A stretch of 47,084 nt of DNA from a virus, in IMG/VR virus record IMGVR_UViG_3300036770_002448, positions 1 to 47,084 of that record; one strand, given 5' to 3'. The notes under the pieces are model-generated. The model ran no database searches. It was not told the origin of the DNA and saw only the letters and a program-made list of their open reading frames with translations. How positions within the stretch are numbered: position 1 is the first letter of the stretch; every line of letters begins with the position of its first letter. This document shows positions 47,064-47,084 of the stretch, in pieces. The translations under genes were made by a program, and so were the position numbers.

Positions 47064-47084
47064 GTTTTCTCCGCTTTGGCGATG
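47060..47084 (-). CDS. C-terminal fragment of another tagged gene (partial)
   Basis: Only the last codons are inside the window: IAKAEKT followed by TGA at 47062-47060. The AIAKAE pattern and its position overlapping the next ATG (ATGA) match the other tagged genes, so the array continues to the right of the window. Confidence 0.55.

Noticed and set aside
1-47084. tRNA genes, integrase, repressor or IS elements
   Set aside because: Almost no non-coding space is available and no matching motifs were seen on either strand.

Overview
This is most of the genome of a tailed, podovirus-like bacteriophage of a Gram-negative host. DNA packaging, head, short-tail, ejection and lysis genes run rightward (1-28901). 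Accessory, nucleotide/DNA-modification and replication genes run leftward (28898-47084). The DNA is GC-rich, genes are packed with ATGA/GTGA stop-start overlaps, and there are no tRNAs, integrase or repressor in view, so it looks lytic as far as this window shows. The phage type is read from a P22-like tail pair (gp4-like and gp10-like proteins), a large portal, an N4-gp56-like capsid protein and three large ejection-type proteins. A proteobacterial host is an inference from the LPS-heptose genes, the M15 endolysin and the fibre type.

Rightward half. 1-6983: C-terminus of the large terminase, a tail-fibre-like protein, portal, scaffold, major capsid protein and probable decoration proteins. 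7060-10091: spike-base protein and a LamG-type adhesin of visibly lower GC. 10088-12726: an accessory block with an HExxH protein, a methyltransferase and a GT9 glycosyltransferase. 12729-16922: tail adaptor, a gp10-like protein carrying a roughly 290-residue glycine-rich insertion, and a further tail protein. 17000-27479: ejection-type proteins, a PurD-like ATP-grasp enzyme and a 1202-aa polyvalent protein with metallopeptidase and ADP-ribosyltransferase-like parts. 27476-28901: lysis cassette with membrane protein, 3-TM holin, M15 endolysin and a Pro/Ala-stalk protein. The two transcription units converge on a shared CTAG stop.

Leftward half, listed in transcription order from the right. 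47084-44145: small Zn-binding and membrane proteins, several ending in repeated C-terminal tags. 44275-37321: two zinc-ribbon proteins, DUF932 protein, SSB candidate, family A DNA polymerase, PD-(D/E)XK nuclease, VRR-NUC nuclease and SNF2-like helicase. 37231-32119: a pyrimidine-dimer-glycosylase-like fusion, then a DNA base hypermodification cassette (TET-associated-type glycosyltransferase, hypermodification protein, MazG-like pyrophosphohydrolase, thymidylate-synthase homologue), then N4 gp49-like, DUF2829/Tad2-like and DUF3310 proteins. 32031-28898: a nearly complete ADP-heptose pathway (HldA, GmhA, HldC, GmhB) and an ATP-grasp-like protein.

The main discovery candidate is the adjacency of a self-contained nucleotide-heptose pathway, lacking the HldD epimerase, to a DNA-base hypermodification cassette that contains a glycosyltransferase. 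A second, GT9-type glycosyltransferase is encoded in the late region. Either the phage decorates its DNA with a heptose-derived sugar, or it remodels host LPS, or it does both. The sequence alone does not decide this.
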